From the NCBI RefSeq assembly GCF_041381155.1, contig NC_091145.1, positions 42,125,697 to 42,189,696 of the forward strand: 64,000 nucleotides of DNA, written 5' to 3'. Shown here piece by piece: positions 40,501-48,837 of this stretch (positions are counted from its first letter, which is position 1; each line of letters starts with the position of its first letter). A program made the position numbers and the translations under genes. This DNA is from Argopecten irradians. Its lineage: Eukaryota; Mollusca; Bivalvia; Pectinida; Pectinidae. A model generated the notes under the pieces. The model had not been told where the DNA came from and searched no databases. It saw only the letters and a program-made list of their open reading frames with translations.

Positions 40501-43500
40501 ATGTCAAAATAAATTTAATTATACTGATATTGTAGTTAATATCCAAACATATCTGATCAGGTAAATATGTACAGGAGATAAATATAGAATGTCAAAATAA
40601 ATTTAATTATACTGATATTGTAGTTAATATCCAAACATATCTGATCAGGTAAATATGTACAGGAGATAAATATAGAATGTCAAAATAAATTAAATTATAC
40701 TGATATTGTGGTTAACATCCCAACATATCTGATCAGGTAAATATGTACAGGAGATAAACATAGAATGTCAAAATAAATTAAATTATACTGATATTGTAGT
40801 TAACATCCCAACACATCTGATCAGGTAAATATGTACAAGAGATAAATATAGAATGTAACGGTAAAATAAACTTGAACACCGATACATCAGAAAGGGCCCT
40901 GCTCAATGAGCCTTACAGATATCGGATTTCCCTCAGGTCCCTACACTCACCAGATATCAGATTTCCATCAGGTCCCTATACTCTCACCAGATATCTGATT
41001 TCCCTCAGGACCTTACACACTCACCAGATATCTGATTGCCCTCAGGTCCCTACACACTCACCAGATATTGGATTTCCCTCAGGTCCCTACACACTCACCT
41101 GATATCGGATTTCCTTCAGGTCCCTACACACTCACCAGATATCGGATTTCCTTCAGGTCCCTACACACTCACCAGATATCTGATTTCCATTAGGTCCCTA
41201 CACACTCACCAGATATCTGATTTTCCTCAGGTCCCTACACACTCACCAGATATCTGATTTCCCTCAGGTCCCTACACACTCACCAGATATCTGATTTCCC
41301 TCAGGTCCCTACACACTCACCAGATATCGGATTTCCATTAGGTCCCTACACACTCACCAGATATCTGATTTCCATTAGGTCCCTACACACTCACCAGATA
41401 TTTGATTTCCTTCAGGTCCCTACACACTCACCAGATATCGGATTTCCTATAGGTCCCTACACACTCACCAGATATCGGATTTCCCTGAGGTCCCTACACA
41501 CTCACCAGATATCTGATATCCCTCAGGTCCCTACACACTCACCAGATATCTGATTTCCCTGAGGTCCCTACACACTCACCAGATATTTGATTTCCTATAG
41601 GTCCCTACACACTCACCAGATATCTGATTTCCCTCAGGTCCCTACACACTCACCAGATATCTGATTTCCTATAGGTCCCTACACACTCACCAGATATCGG
41701 ATTTCCCTGAGGTCCCTACACACCATGTGGAACACACTGAGTAGGAGATTAAGGTACATAGAGTAGAAGTCCGCCTCACATCCTTCTGGTCGGTCCTCAG
41801 TCAGAATGGCTAGGACTTCATCTAAAATAAGAACACCAATCAGGTATTAATTGTACACTTTTGTTTGTTTGTTTGATTAATTAACGTCCTATTAACAGCT
41901 ATGGTCATGTAAGGACGGCCTCTCATGGATGCGGTGTGCTGCGTGTATGTCATGCGAGGTGCGTGTTTTGGGAGACTGCGGTATATTCATGTTGTGTCTT
42001 CGTCTTCTTGTATAGTGGAACTTTAGCCATTTTTATAGTGCTATATCACTGAAGCATGCCGCCGAAGACACCAAGCAACATACCCCACCCGGTCACATTA
42101 TACTGACAACAGGCAAACCAGTCACAGTCGTCCCACTCCCTGTATGCTGAGCGCTAAGCAGGAGCAGAAACTACCACTTTTATAGACTTTGGTGTGTCTC
42201 AGCCAGGGGACAGAACCCAGTGCCTTCCTCACGGTACACCAATGACTAACTATTCAACATCAGAGATCATCGTATCTTGATGACATTTACTTTTTAAGTA
42301 AATATGACCGCTGCATTTGTCATTTAATCCATCATTTACAAAATGTACCCAACTGAATATTTAGATTATTTGTTATTATTAAATAATACCTTTAGTGTAG
42401 TCTGGGAAGTTCACTATATATGGTTCACAATATCCTGTTCCGGTTCTGAATTTCTCCCACACAATTTCAGTCATCAGTATCACACAGACATTTTGTTTTG
42501 TCTGTATAAAAAATACAAAAGAGAAATTAGATAACTGCCTAATCTGCTAGTATACAGAACTTGAAATGACAGATAGTAATAGATAGTGCTTTAACAAGAG
42601 ATAGTGCTTAACAAGAGTATCTCCCCTTTGACGTGACAGATGGTGATATATAGTGCTAAACAAGATTATCTCCCCTTTGACATGACAGATTGTGATAGAT
42701 AGTGCTAAATAAGAGTAGATCTCCCCTTTGACATGACAGATTGTGATAGATAGTGCAATAGAGTAGATCTCCCCTTTGACATCACAGATAGTGATAAATA
42801 GTGCTAAATAAGAGTATTTCCCCTTTGACATGACAGATGGTGATATATAGTGCTAAACAAGAGTAGATCTCCCCTTTGACATCACAGATAGTGATAGATA
42901 GTGCTAAATAAGATATCTCCTCTTAACAGATTGTGATAGATAGTGCTAAATAAGAGTATCTCCCCTTTGATATGACAAATAGATACATAGTGCTAAATAA
43001 GAGTATTTCCCCTTGACAGATAGTGATAGATAGTGCTAAATAAGAGTAGATCTCCCCTTGACAGATAGTGATAGATAGTGTTAAATAAGTGTAGATCTCC
43101 CCTTGACAGATTGTGATAGATAGTGCTAAATAAGAGTATCCCCCCTTTGACATGACAGATAGTGATAGATAGCGCTAAATAAGAGTATCTCCCCTTTGAC
43201 ATCAGATAGTGATAGATAGTGCTAAATAAGAGTAGATCTCTCCTTGACAGATTGTGATAGACAGTGCTAAATAAGAGTATTTCCCATTTGACATGACAGA
43301 TTGTGATAGATAGTGCTAAATAAGAGTATTTCCCCATTGACATCAGATAGTGATAGATAGTGCTAAATAAGAGTATCTCGCCTTTGACATGACAGATAGT
43401 GATAGATAGTGCTAAATAAGAGTATCTCCCCTTTGACATCAGAGTGATAGATAGTGCTAAATAAGAGTATCTCGCCTTGACAGATTGTGATAGATAGTGC

Positions 43501-46500
43501 TAAGAGTATCTCGCCTTGACAGATTGTGATAGATAGTGCTAAATAAGAGTAGATCTCGCCTTTGACAGATAGTGAAAGATAGTACTAAATAAGAGTATTT
43601 CCCCTTGACAGATAGTGATAGATAGTACTAAATAAGAGTATCTCGCCTTTGACATGACAGATAGTGATATATAGTGCTAAATAAGAGTATCTCCCCTTGA
43701 CAGATTGTGATAGATAGTGCTAAATAAGAGTAGATCTCCACTTTGACATGACAGATTGTGATAGATAGTGCTAAATAAGAGTATCTCGCCTTTGACATGA
43801 CAGATAGTGATGTATAGTGCTAAACAAGATTATCTCCCTTTAACATGACAAATAGAGATAGACAATGCTAAATAAGAGTAGTTCCCCTTTGACATGACAA
43901 ATAGAGATAGATAGTGCTAAATAAGAGTATCTTGCCTTTGACATGACAAATAGTGATATATAGTGCTAAACAAGATTATCTCCCTTTGATATGACAAATA
44001 GAGATATATAGTGCTAAACAAGATTATCTCCCCTTTGACATGACAAATAGAGATAGATAGTGCTAAATAAGAGTATCTCCCCTTTGAGAACATTTAGACA
44101 TAACCAGAGATTTCCCGGATGCAGATTTTCTGCGTCTCTGACGCACAAAAATGGCAAGGGACTCCTAAAATAAAATGATGGGAGTCCTTGGGACTCAATG
44201 TGGAAGGAATTTAAGATGAAAATTACAGGTCAGTTAGATGAAGTAGAAGAAATAATTGTCTATTTTTTTCAAAAGTATATACAATTATTGCAGTACAAGA
44301 TATATTTTCTGATACAGCATAGAAAGTTTTATAAGATCGACAAGAAATTTTAGCAAAAAGACTCCAATGTTCTTATAAAGGACTCACAAATTTCAAACCT
44401 AGGAGTCCCTAAGACCCCCAAAGTAAAAACAGAAGCGAACTCCCTGCATAACAATGTAATCAATCGATTGAAGGGAGATGCTTTATGTTTATATATAACC
44501 AAAACACCATGAAATGCTTTTAGCACTGTTCAAATTAATATGTATATGTCAAAGATTGGGTATAAGTGCTTTCACTTTTAGTGAGAAAATGATAAAAACT
44601 TGAAAATAGTTTCCAAAGAATTCTTCTCCATAAATCCAAAGGTCTTAAAGGTCATTTGACAACCTTGACAATCGTCGTATAGGAAATTAATTAGATACGA
44701 TGTCATGTTAGCAATCTTCAATTTGTGATCAACTAGAGATATGACAATACTTTGTCAAGATCATATCAGGATCATTTTAGGCAAGTTTCACGGGTAGAAC
44801 TTGAGAATGAAACGTTTTTTGGTTAGCAAATTTCTTCTTATTTATTGGTAGGTTTATATAATGTAAGATAGGTCCTCTATCATATCATAGGTGTTACTAT
44901 AAGTGGATATCAAAATATGGCGGACGTTTTCAGTAGTCAGTAGTGAGACAATATAGTTGCCTTCAATTCAAGTAATGAATCGATTAGTAATCCATTACAT
45001 GCAACCGAATAATAGATTACAAAAATCAAAAATCGTTTGAGCCCTACGAAAACCTGTTCTATAACTTACCAACTCCTGTAGTCTGAGGAAGGCAGGTAAG
45101 ATGTTGATTTCTTTATCTCGCAAATACTCAGCTTTATCTAACACCTGAAATTATTCAAAACCCAAAATAGTATAACTGATGAGATTCCTGTAGTTCTACT
45201 TACCAACAGTTAAGGTAACACAACATAAATGTTGACTAGGAAGCTTATTGCTAAGACTAAACAGACAATAAATCTGCAGGAAAAGTTACCAACACCTAAT
45301 TATAATGTACAATTATGGCCCCCTGTGAGAATGGTCTCCCTGGAAAGTTATTTTCTCAAGGGCTAAGCATGAAGCGACACATAGGGACATAATTATTTTA
45401 TATCAAACAAAATTAAAAGAAATCCATATATTTTTTAACATCAAAAAGCTACTGGTATCTAAATCTCTGGTAAAAGAACTCATGACGATATATCCCGACT
45501 ACCTTGCTAATTCAGCGGGCTGAAAAAAAATTAAGCAACATTGTTGCCATTGTTGGTGTTGCAGATGACATCAACTTCCTGTCACATGCGAAGCTTCCAA
45601 AGGGTTATTTTCCTTGGGTTATTTCCCTCCCCTTCCGATTAAGTTCTACCCAATCAGAAAATTCTAAATGAAACCACATCCATACTTTTACTTTAATTAC
45701 AATATATACTACACACATTAAGTATTTTTCTATGTGTGTGTATACAGATCTAACCACACCCATCCCATACTTACAATATATACTACACACATTAAGTATT
45801 TTTCTATGCGTGTGTATACAGATCTAACCACACCCATCTTTTTACTTACAATATATACTACACACATTAAGTATTTTTCTATGCGTGTGTATACAGATCT
45901 AACCACACCCATCCCATACTTACAATATATACTACACACATTAAGTATTTTTCTATGCGTGTGTATACAGATCTAACCACACCCATCTTTTTACTTACAA
46001 TATATACTACACACATTAAGTATTTTTCTATGCGTGTGTATACAGATCTAACCACACCCATCCCATACTTACAATATATACTACACACATTAAGTATTTT
46101 TCTATGTGTGTGTATACAGATCTAACCACACCCTTCCCATACTTACAATATATACTACACACATTAAGTATTTTTCTATGTGTGTGTATACAGATCTAAC
46201 CACACCCTTCCTAATACTTACAATATATACTACACACATTAAGTATTTTTCTATGCGTGTGTATACAGATCTAACCACACCCATCTTTTTACTTACAATA
46301 TATACTACACACATTAAGTATTTTTCTATGTGTGTGTATACAGATCTAACCACACCCATCCCATACTTACAATATATACTGTCTGTTTGGCCAGGCCTTG
46401 GTCCTCACACACTTGTTTGAATGTACGTATAAAATCATTCATGTTTTCACACTTTAGGTAAGATTCAGGGTCGGCCATGTAGGATCGTAAACCCTGAAGT

Positions 46501-48834
46501 TTATTGAGGATCTTCTCGTACATAAATCTCTGATTGTAACATTCCACACAATTCACCATCACGTGGGGAAGCTGTAGATAAAGGGAAGTAATTAATACTA
46601 CTTAAAATATTCTGTACTATTCTAGCTTCCAACCTTAAAATCAATATCAATACTAATAAATCAGCGTAAGCTATAAGTTATACCATATCATCTATTGATG
46701 TTATAGATTTGACACTGAACCACTATAATATCTGTGAACCAACATTCTTTCGTTTGCAATTTATTTTTGCACACTTCAAGCAGAATACCAATGGTGGTAA
46801 TATGAGGTCAAAGACTATAACAAAGGAGGGAGGAGTGTAGCAGGACTGGGTCAATCAATCATTGGCGACCAAGTAGCTCAATAAGTAAATCGACTAGGAA
46901 GTATTTGGAGGTCCCAGGTTTGAGCCCCGGTCTATAGTTAGTCGCTACATTGTATTTCCTCCTGTTACATTTGTATACAAATAATGAGAAATTTACCAAC
47001 ACAGCAAACAATATTCTAATTTGCATTAACATCGTATCTTAGTAACTAAATGTCAAGGGAATTGTAAGTTTAGCATGGAAATACATTGAAGCTCTACCAG
47101 GTAGTAATCTGTGGGAAGCTTTACCTTAAACAAGAAAAGGCCAAAGTTTTTACCTCTAGTATCAGAAGCTAGTCTGATATGGCAACTGGCTGTCTTGTTC
47201 TTTTCGTCAATATAAAATTTAGATATGAAAATACTGAAATCTTACCTGTAATGTCTGAAGAAGTGAGTTTATGATGAGTGACTTGCCCGTCCCTGTGTGT
47301 CCATATATAAACAAAGCTGGTGGTGCCACCTGGTCTCGCTGAAATACAACATTTTAACTCCTGTCTAAATGTATATTGCATGCCTATAAATGATACCATT
47401 ATAATGTATAGTATTTTTGATAACATTATAATTACCTTAATAGTTGATATCAATATATAATTACCTTGATCCGTTGTAATTACATAAATACCAAGGTCCA
47501 TTATAATTACATTGATGCCATTATAATTACATTGATGCCATTATAATTACATTGATGCCATTATAATTACATTGGTGCTATAATTTCATTAATACCATTA
47601 TAATTACATTGATGCCATTATAATTACATTGATGCCATTATAATTACATTGATGCCATTATAATTACATTGATGCCATTATAATTACATTGATGCCATTA
47701 TAATTACATTGATATCATTCTAATTACATTAATAGTTGATATCATTATATGTTTACCTTGATATCATGATTTATTACATTTATGACATTATAATTACATT
47801 GATACCATTATAATTACATTGATACCATTAATTATAATTACATTGATGCCATTATAATTACATTGATACCATTATAATTACATTGATGCCATTATAATTA
47901 CATTGATACCATTATAATTACATTGCCATTATAATTACATTGATACCATTATAATTACATTGATACCATTATAATTACATTGATGCCATTATAATTACAT
48001 TGATATCATTCTAATTACATTAATAGTTGATATCATTATATGTTTACCTTGATATCATGATTTATTACATTTATGACATTATAATTACATTGATACCATT
48101 ATAATTACATTGATACCATTATAATTACATTGATACCATTATAATTACATTGATACCATTATAATTACATTAATGCCATTATAATTATATTGATGTCATT
48201 ATTTCTATCTTGATACCAATATAATTACATTGATATCATTATAATTACATTGATATCATTATAATTACATTGATACCATTATAATTACATTGATACCATT
48301 ATAATTACATTGATACCATTATATCTATCTTGATACCATTATAATAACATTGATATCATGATAATTACATTGATATCATTAAAATTACATTGATATCATT
48401 CTAATTACATTGATATCATTCTAATTACATTAATAGTTGATATTATTATATGTTTACCTTGATATCATGATTTATTACATTTATGACATTATAATTACAT
48501 TGATACCATTATAATTACATTGATATCATTATAATTACATTGAAATCATTATAATTACATTGATACCGTTATAATTACATTGATACCATTATATCTACCT
48601 TGATACCATTATAATTACATTGATACCATTATAATTACATTTATACCATTATAATTACATTGATATCATTATAATTACATTGATACCATATCTACCTTGA
48701 TACCTTTATAATTATATTGATACCATTATATCTACCTTGCCTGTGAGAGATACTAATGTCTTGATCTGCTGGTCCCGACAACAGATTTTATCGGACATGA
48801 TCTTGACTGGATCCTCTATATCCATAGTGGTCAT
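13489..48834 (-). CDS. ORC5: Origin recognition complex subunit 5, 14 exons
   Basis: AAA+ subunit of the nuclear origin recognition complex, which binds origins and loads MCM helicase. The gene was rebuilt from 14 exons, all flanked by GT/AG with matching phases, giving 1344 nt and 447 residues (human ORC5 is 435). The start is the ATG at 48834, with an in-frame TAG upstream. The Walker A motif GHTGTGKS is at residues 46-53 (exon 2). The Walker B segment VYIVLDKAE spans the exon 3/4 junction (D134, E137). Other recognisable ORC5 segments are [108 protein letters not shown] and a C-terminal [11 protein letters not shown], covering AAA+ core, lid and winged-helix region. Introns total about 34 kb, mostly arrays and transposons. 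Five donors are embedded in tandem arrays. Assignment is firm from family resemblance; exon ends are predicted, not transcript-tested. Confidence 0.95.
13738..17210. repeat. 33-bp minisatellite in ORC5 intron 13
   Basis: Roughly 100 copies of GGTACATTGGTTACTAGG + TAACATATATCACCT, with an alternative ending ACACAGGTCACCT. The near-palindrome GTTACTAGGTAAC sits in each unit. Because 33 is divisible by three, frames stay open on both strands, for example repeated [11 protein letters not shown] on the minus strand; these have no other gene-like property. Copies at about 16300-16620 are ragged. Confidence 0.96.
17211..17784. other. Decayed interspersed repeat modules
   Basis: Contains degenerate modules of an element seen better at 28930 and 34480: a stretch like GAGAAAGATTCCTTCGGTAC, GAAA(T)AGCGGTAACAAACTTC, CAAAATCCAAGATGGCTGC. 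The final module passes directly into the 96-bp array. Confidence 0.6.
17785..20755. repeat. 96-bp minisatellite in ORC5 intron 13
   Basis: About 31 copies of a 96-bp unit that starts GTACTTTCTGTGAAATAGCA and includes GATGATGGTGGGTTACAAAT and CAGGTACGTCAGTGACTAG. The 96-bp period keeps minus-strand frames open for up to 660 codons (18814-20796; unit [20 protein letters not shown] and so on). Its left border reads straight out of an interspersed-element module (17740-17790), so the array probably arose from it. Confidence 0.96.
20756..21179. other. Single-copy part of ORC5 intron 13
   Basis: No gene or repeat recognised. One AG on the minus strand (near 20935) could open a short FDEAVV... frame, but exon 14 at 13489 fits far better. 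Confidence 0.6.
21180..22106 (-). repeat. 59-bp array seeded at the ORC5 exon 13 donor
   Basis: About 16 copies, on the minus strand reading GTGTCAAG|GTCAGTACTCAT followed by TACACTCAAGGTCATTGTTA and TAATAAAGGTCATAAATTA. GTGTCAAG is the end of exon 13 and GTCAGT its donor, so each unit carries a copy of the splice site. Each unit also has two TCAAGGTCA motifs. Divergence between copies is higher than in the other arrays, which suggests it is older. Confidence 0.93.
22107..22219 (-). CDS. ORC5: ORC5 exon 13
   Basis: 113 nt coding [20 protein letters not shown] then [17 protein letters not shown]. Acceptor TTGTAG|ATCTCT, donor TCAAG|GTCAGT, phase 2. A transposon starts 13 bp upstream of the acceptor, and the exon end plus donor are repeated in the 59-bp array that follows. 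Confidence 0.94.
22233..24250. mobile_element. Non-autonomous interspersed element with internal ~300-bp repeats
   Basis: Starts AACAAGAGGCCCATGGGCC, containing the perfect palindrome GGCCCATGGGCC, then GGTCACCTGAG; it ends with GAGACTTCGTCTC and CTCAGGTGACC. GGTCACCTGAG and CTCAGGTGACC are inverted ends. The interior repeats about five times a module with CTATAGTAAACTTGACC, CCCCAGGGGG, AAGACCTTTC, TTTTGAAGTTTTAGCC and GCCCCTC. No coding frame. A run of about 25 G follows seven C near 24040. The layout resembles other bivalve elements with repetitive cores; exact family not identified. Confidence 0.75.
24470..25501 (-). repeat. 52-bp array seeded at the ORC5 exon 12 donor
   Basis: About 20 copies. 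On the minus strand each unit is AAAGGTAGCACCTACTGC + TAATATATTTGTACAG (34 nt identical or nearly so to the end of exon 12, coding [11 protein letters not shown]) followed by GTAAGTTGATCATCAATG, the donor and first intron bases. The copy nearest the exon is the real one. Confidence 0.96.
25502..25612 (-). CDS. ORC5: ORC5 exon 12
   Basis: 37 codons, [20 protein letters not shown] then [17 protein letters not shown]. Acceptor TTTCAG|ACCAGT, donor GTACAG|GTAAGT. The last 34 nt of the exon and the donor are repeated about 20 times through the start of intron 12 (52-bp array). Confidence 0.95.
25613..26396. other. Single-copy part of ORC5 intron 11
   Basis: AT-rich intron sequence with no feature recognised; the frame at 26124-26333 has no gene-like property. 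Confidence 0.6.
26397..28270. repeat. 51-bp minisatellite in ORC5 intron 11
   Basis: About 36 copies of TTTGGGAGACTGCTGTATTT + ATACACGGTGTGCCTTCATG + TGATAAGTGTG. The 51-bp period keeps several frames open on both strands (for example [17 protein letters not shown]). Copies between 26880 and 27040 are ragged. The start of the unit resembles TTTTGGGAGACTGCGGTAT in the interspersed element at 41866-42250. Confidence 0.96.
28421..28471 (-). CDS. ORC5: ORC5 exon 11
   Basis: A 51-nt exon coding [17 protein letters not shown], a basic helix. Acceptor TTTCAG|AACTCT, donor GAGAGG|GTAAGT, phase 0. Confidence 0.92.
28930..29345. mobile_element. Interspersed element modules, intron 10
   Basis: About three modules with GACAGATCCCTTCAGAACTT, GAGAAATAGCGGTAACAAAC, AAAATTCAAGATGGCGGCC, GGCCATCTTGTT, AAAATGCAATATGC and AGGG(T/C)CCTAGGGGAACC. 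The same modules occur at 17.3, 34.5-35.3, 37.6-38.2 and 39.3 kb. Coding potential not seen; family not named. Confidence 0.7.
29485..29597 (-). CDS. ORC5: ORC5 exon 10
   Basis: 113 nt coding [20 protein letters not shown] then [17 protein letters not shown], the most conserved C-terminal helix of ORC5. Acceptor TTGTAG|GTTTGT, donor GCCAGG|GTAGGT, phase 0. Confidence 0.95.
29893..33377. mobile_element. Non-autonomous element with 157-bp core repeats
   Basis: Begins AACAAGAGGCCCAGAGGGCC and TCGCTCACCTGG; ends CACCGGCCCTTTGGGCC and CCAGGTGAGCT, so GCTCACCTGG/CCAGGTGAGC form inverted ends and both ends carry GGCCC-loop-GGGCC hairpins. The core is about 21 copies of a 157-bp module (CCTATTGGGCCCCGCCCCTC, GGGGGTCAGAGCC, AAAATTTATACAAGTTCTGT, AAGGATGTTTGTGGCC, CATGCAGAACTCTAGGAC). 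A (GACG)n run at about 33290-33325 precedes the right end. Open frames inside come from the repeats. Same architecture as 22233-24250. Confidence 0.82.
33378..34296. other. Single-copy part of ORC5 intron 9
   Basis: AT-rich intron sequence; nothing recognised. Confidence 0.6.
34297..34355 (-). CDS. ORC5: ORC5 exon 9
   Basis: 59 nt coding [20 protein letters not shown]. Acceptor TCTCAG|CTCTCA, donor TACAAG|GTATTA. It matches the variable SQWEKLQ region of ORC5. Confidence 0.9.
34480..35395. mobile_element. Interspersed element with repeated modules, intron 8
   Basis: Starts near GAGATCCTAGAGGGATCTTGG (hairpin GATCC...GGATC) and ends near CACCCACATCTCGATGTGGGG (hairpin). Between are about five modules of 150-170 bp with AAAATGCAATATGC, CTAGGGGAA, GAGACAGATCCC, GAGAAATAG(C)GGTAACAA, CCAAGATGGCTGCC and GGCCAT(C)TTGTTGA. 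Best-preserved copy of the family also seen at 17.3, 28.9, 37.6 and 39.3 kb. Confidence 0.75.
35520..37409 (-). repeat. 64-bp array seeded at the ORC5 exon 8 donor
   Basis: About 29 copies. On the minus strand each reads AACAGAAGTGTCTAG|GTATGTATCAGCATCAG followed by AATCTATATTGTCACGTATA and ACTAACTAGTG. GAAGTGTCTAG is the last 11 nt of exon 8 and GTATGT its donor. Two scrambled copies lie at about 36955-37100. A T/C variant (GATGTTG/GATGCTG) is grouped in blocks, showing local copy spreading. Confidence 0.96.
37410..37500 (-). CDS. ORC5: ORC5 exon 8
   Basis: 91 nt coding [20 protein letters not shown] and QTVYLREVS. Acceptor TTACAG|CAGAAG, donor TCTAG|GTATGT, phase 2. The last 11 nt and the donor start the 64-bp array of intron 8. 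Confidence 0.94.
37560..38184. mobile_element. Decayed interspersed element modules, intron 7
   Basis: Begins near CAGAGAGGGATCTGTGTGCC and carries modules of the family at 34480 (CAAGATGATTGCAG, AACATGGCTGCTCTTCGGCC, GGTCCCAAAAAGCAATGTGC). It runs into the 43-bp array, and module remnants continue after the array at 39250-39340. Confidence 0.65.
38185..39250. repeat. 43-bp minisatellite in ORC5 intron 7
   Basis: About 25 copies of TTAATCACAAAGCTATAGTG + ATAACAAAGTTAACTTTAATTCC, each with the palindrome GTTAAC. First and last copies merge into interspersed-element modules (CCCTTCATTAATCTCTGAGC at 38200, GTCAAAATCCATGGTGGC at 39250), so the array lies inside such an element. Confidence 0.95.
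39539..39587 (-). CDS. ORC5: ORC5 exon 7
   Basis: A 49-nt exon coding [16 protein letters not shown]. The phases (0 in, 1 out) fit exons 6 and 8, and the peptide matches the NFPKYCEPVVKGE segment of vertebrate ORC5. Acceptor AATAG|GCTGG is weak in pyrimidines; donor GAGAAG|GTCAGT. Confidence 0.88.
39600..40860. repeat. 88-bp minisatellite in ORC5 intron 6
   Basis: About 14 copies of a unit with AACATATCTGATCAGGTAAA, TATGTACAGGAGATAAATAT, AGAATGTCAAAATAAATTAA and TACTGATATTGTAGTTAAC. The first partial copy lies within about 25 bp of the exon 7 acceptor but no exon sequence is included. Confidence 0.93.
40915..41690 (-). repeat. 37-bp array seeded at the ORC5 exon 6 donor
   Basis: About 21 extra copies. 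On the minus strand the unit is TGTGTAGGGACCTCAG + GGAAATCCGATATCTG|GTGAG. The first 32 nt match the end of exon 6 ([11 protein letters not shown]) and GTGAG is the donor, so 86 percent of the unit is exon sequence. Small variants such as ATCTGA for ATCGGA and CCATTA for CCCTCA are scattered. Confidence 0.96.
41691..41821 (-). CDS. ORC5: ORC5 exon 6
   Basis: 131 nt, [14 protein letters not shown] to [11 protein letters not shown]. Acceptor TTTTAG|ATGAAG. The donor ATATCTG|GTGAGT is the first of about 22 nearly identical donors, because the last 32 nt of the exon and the donor are tandemly repeated through intron 6. The exon-proximal donor is chosen; later ones would insert 37 bp each. Confidence 0.92.
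41866..42250. mobile_element. Interspersed element in ORC5 intron 5
   Basis: Starts TTTGTTTGTTTGATTAATTA then ACGTCCTATTAACAGC and includes GTAAGGACGGCCTCTCATGG, TTTTGGGAGACTGCGGTAT, CACTGAAGCATGCCGCCGAA, ATACCCCACCCGGTCACATT and GACAGAACCCAGTGCCTTCC. GC-richer than its surroundings and with a SINE-like look. I associate this sequence with repeats common in bivalves, but the family name is not certain. Confidence 0.65.
42390..42501 (-). CDS. ORC5: ORC5 exon 5
   Basis: 37 codons plus one base: [18 protein letters not shown] and [18 protein letters not shown]. This is the sensor-region strand and following loop of the AAA+ core. Acceptor ATACAG|ACAAAA, donor CTAAAG|GTATTA, phase 1. Confidence 0.94.
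42580..44085. repeat. About 48-bp minisatellite in ORC5 intron 4
   Basis: Roughly 30 copies of GACAGATAGTGATAGATAGT + GCTAAATAAGAGTATCTCCC + CTTTGACAT, with length variants lacking TTTGACAT or with an added AGA before TCTCC. No exon sequence included. Confidence 0.94.
44086..45069. other. Single-copy part of ORC5 intron 4
   Basis: Contains a 44100-44470 stretch with GGGACTCCTAAAATAAAATG, GGGAGTCCTTGGGACTC and AGGAGTCCCTAAGACCCCC, which may be a degraded transposon. No coding frame supported. Confidence 0.4.
45070..45144 (-). CDS. ORC5: ORC5 exon 4 (Walker B)
   Basis: 25 codons beginning [10 protein letters not shown], the Walker B acidic pair D134/E137, and ending FLRLQEL. Acceptor TTTCAG|GTGTTA, donor GAGTTG|GTAAGT, phase 0. 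Confidence 0.95.
45700..46370 (-). repeat. 74-bp array seeded at the ORC5 exon 3 donor
   Basis: About nine copies. On the minus strand each starts AGTATATATT|GTAAGTATGGG, the last 10 nt of exon 3 plus the donor, followed by TGGGTGTGGTTAGATCTGTA and TACACACGCATAGAAAAATA. Alternating unit types (CCCAT and CTTTTT before ACTTAC) form a two-unit higher-order pattern. Confidence 0.95.
46371..46571 (-). CDS. ORC5: ORC5 exon 3
   Basis: 67 codons, [13 protein letters not shown] to KQTVYI, the largest exon. The acceptor is CTACAG|CTTCCC and the donor is TATATT|GTAAGT, phase 0. The last 10 nt of the exon plus the donor are the seed of the 74-bp array that fills the start of intron 3. Confidence 0.95.
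46864..46935 (+). mobile_element. tRNA-derived SINE fragment in ORC5 intron 2
   Basis: A tRNA-like stretch with an A-box-like GTAGCTCAATAAGT and a B-box-like GGTTTGAGCCCC at tRNA spacing. Stem bases do not pair well enough for a working tRNA, so a SINE head or a tRNA pseudogene is more likely. The intron around it (46572-47245) is otherwise single-copy. Confidence 0.55.
47246..47338 (-). CDS. ORC5: ORC5 exon 2 (Walker A)
   Basis: 31 codons containing [20 protein letters not shown], the P-loop of the AAA+ domain. Acceptor TTTCAG|CGAGAC and donor TTACAG|GTAAGA are both phase 0. Confidence 0.95.
47500..48735 (-). repeat. 20-bp minisatellite filling ORC5 intron 1
   Basis: About 60 copies of ATAATTACATTGATACCATT (plus strand) with longer variant blocks (AATAGTTGATATCATTATAT, GTTTACCTTGATATCATG) that themselves recur at about 47.73, 48.03 and 48.43 kb. 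Several units near exon 1 read, on the minus strand, CAAGGTAGATATAATGG, identical to the exon 1 donor region. Confidence 0.95.
48736..48834 (-). CDS. ORC5: ORC5 exon 1
   Basis: 33 codons, from [11 protein letters not shown] to SLTGK. A second ATG lies three codons downstream. An in-frame TAG seven codons upstream of the first ATG bounds the start. The donor is GGCAAG|GTAGAT, phase 0. The intron begins directly with the 20-bp array. Confidence 0.85.
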
Positions 48835-48837
48835 CAG

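Noticed and set aside
46864..46935. tRNA gene
   Set aside because: A- and B-box-like motifs are present, but the acceptor and anticodon stems do not pair convincingly; called a SINE fragment.
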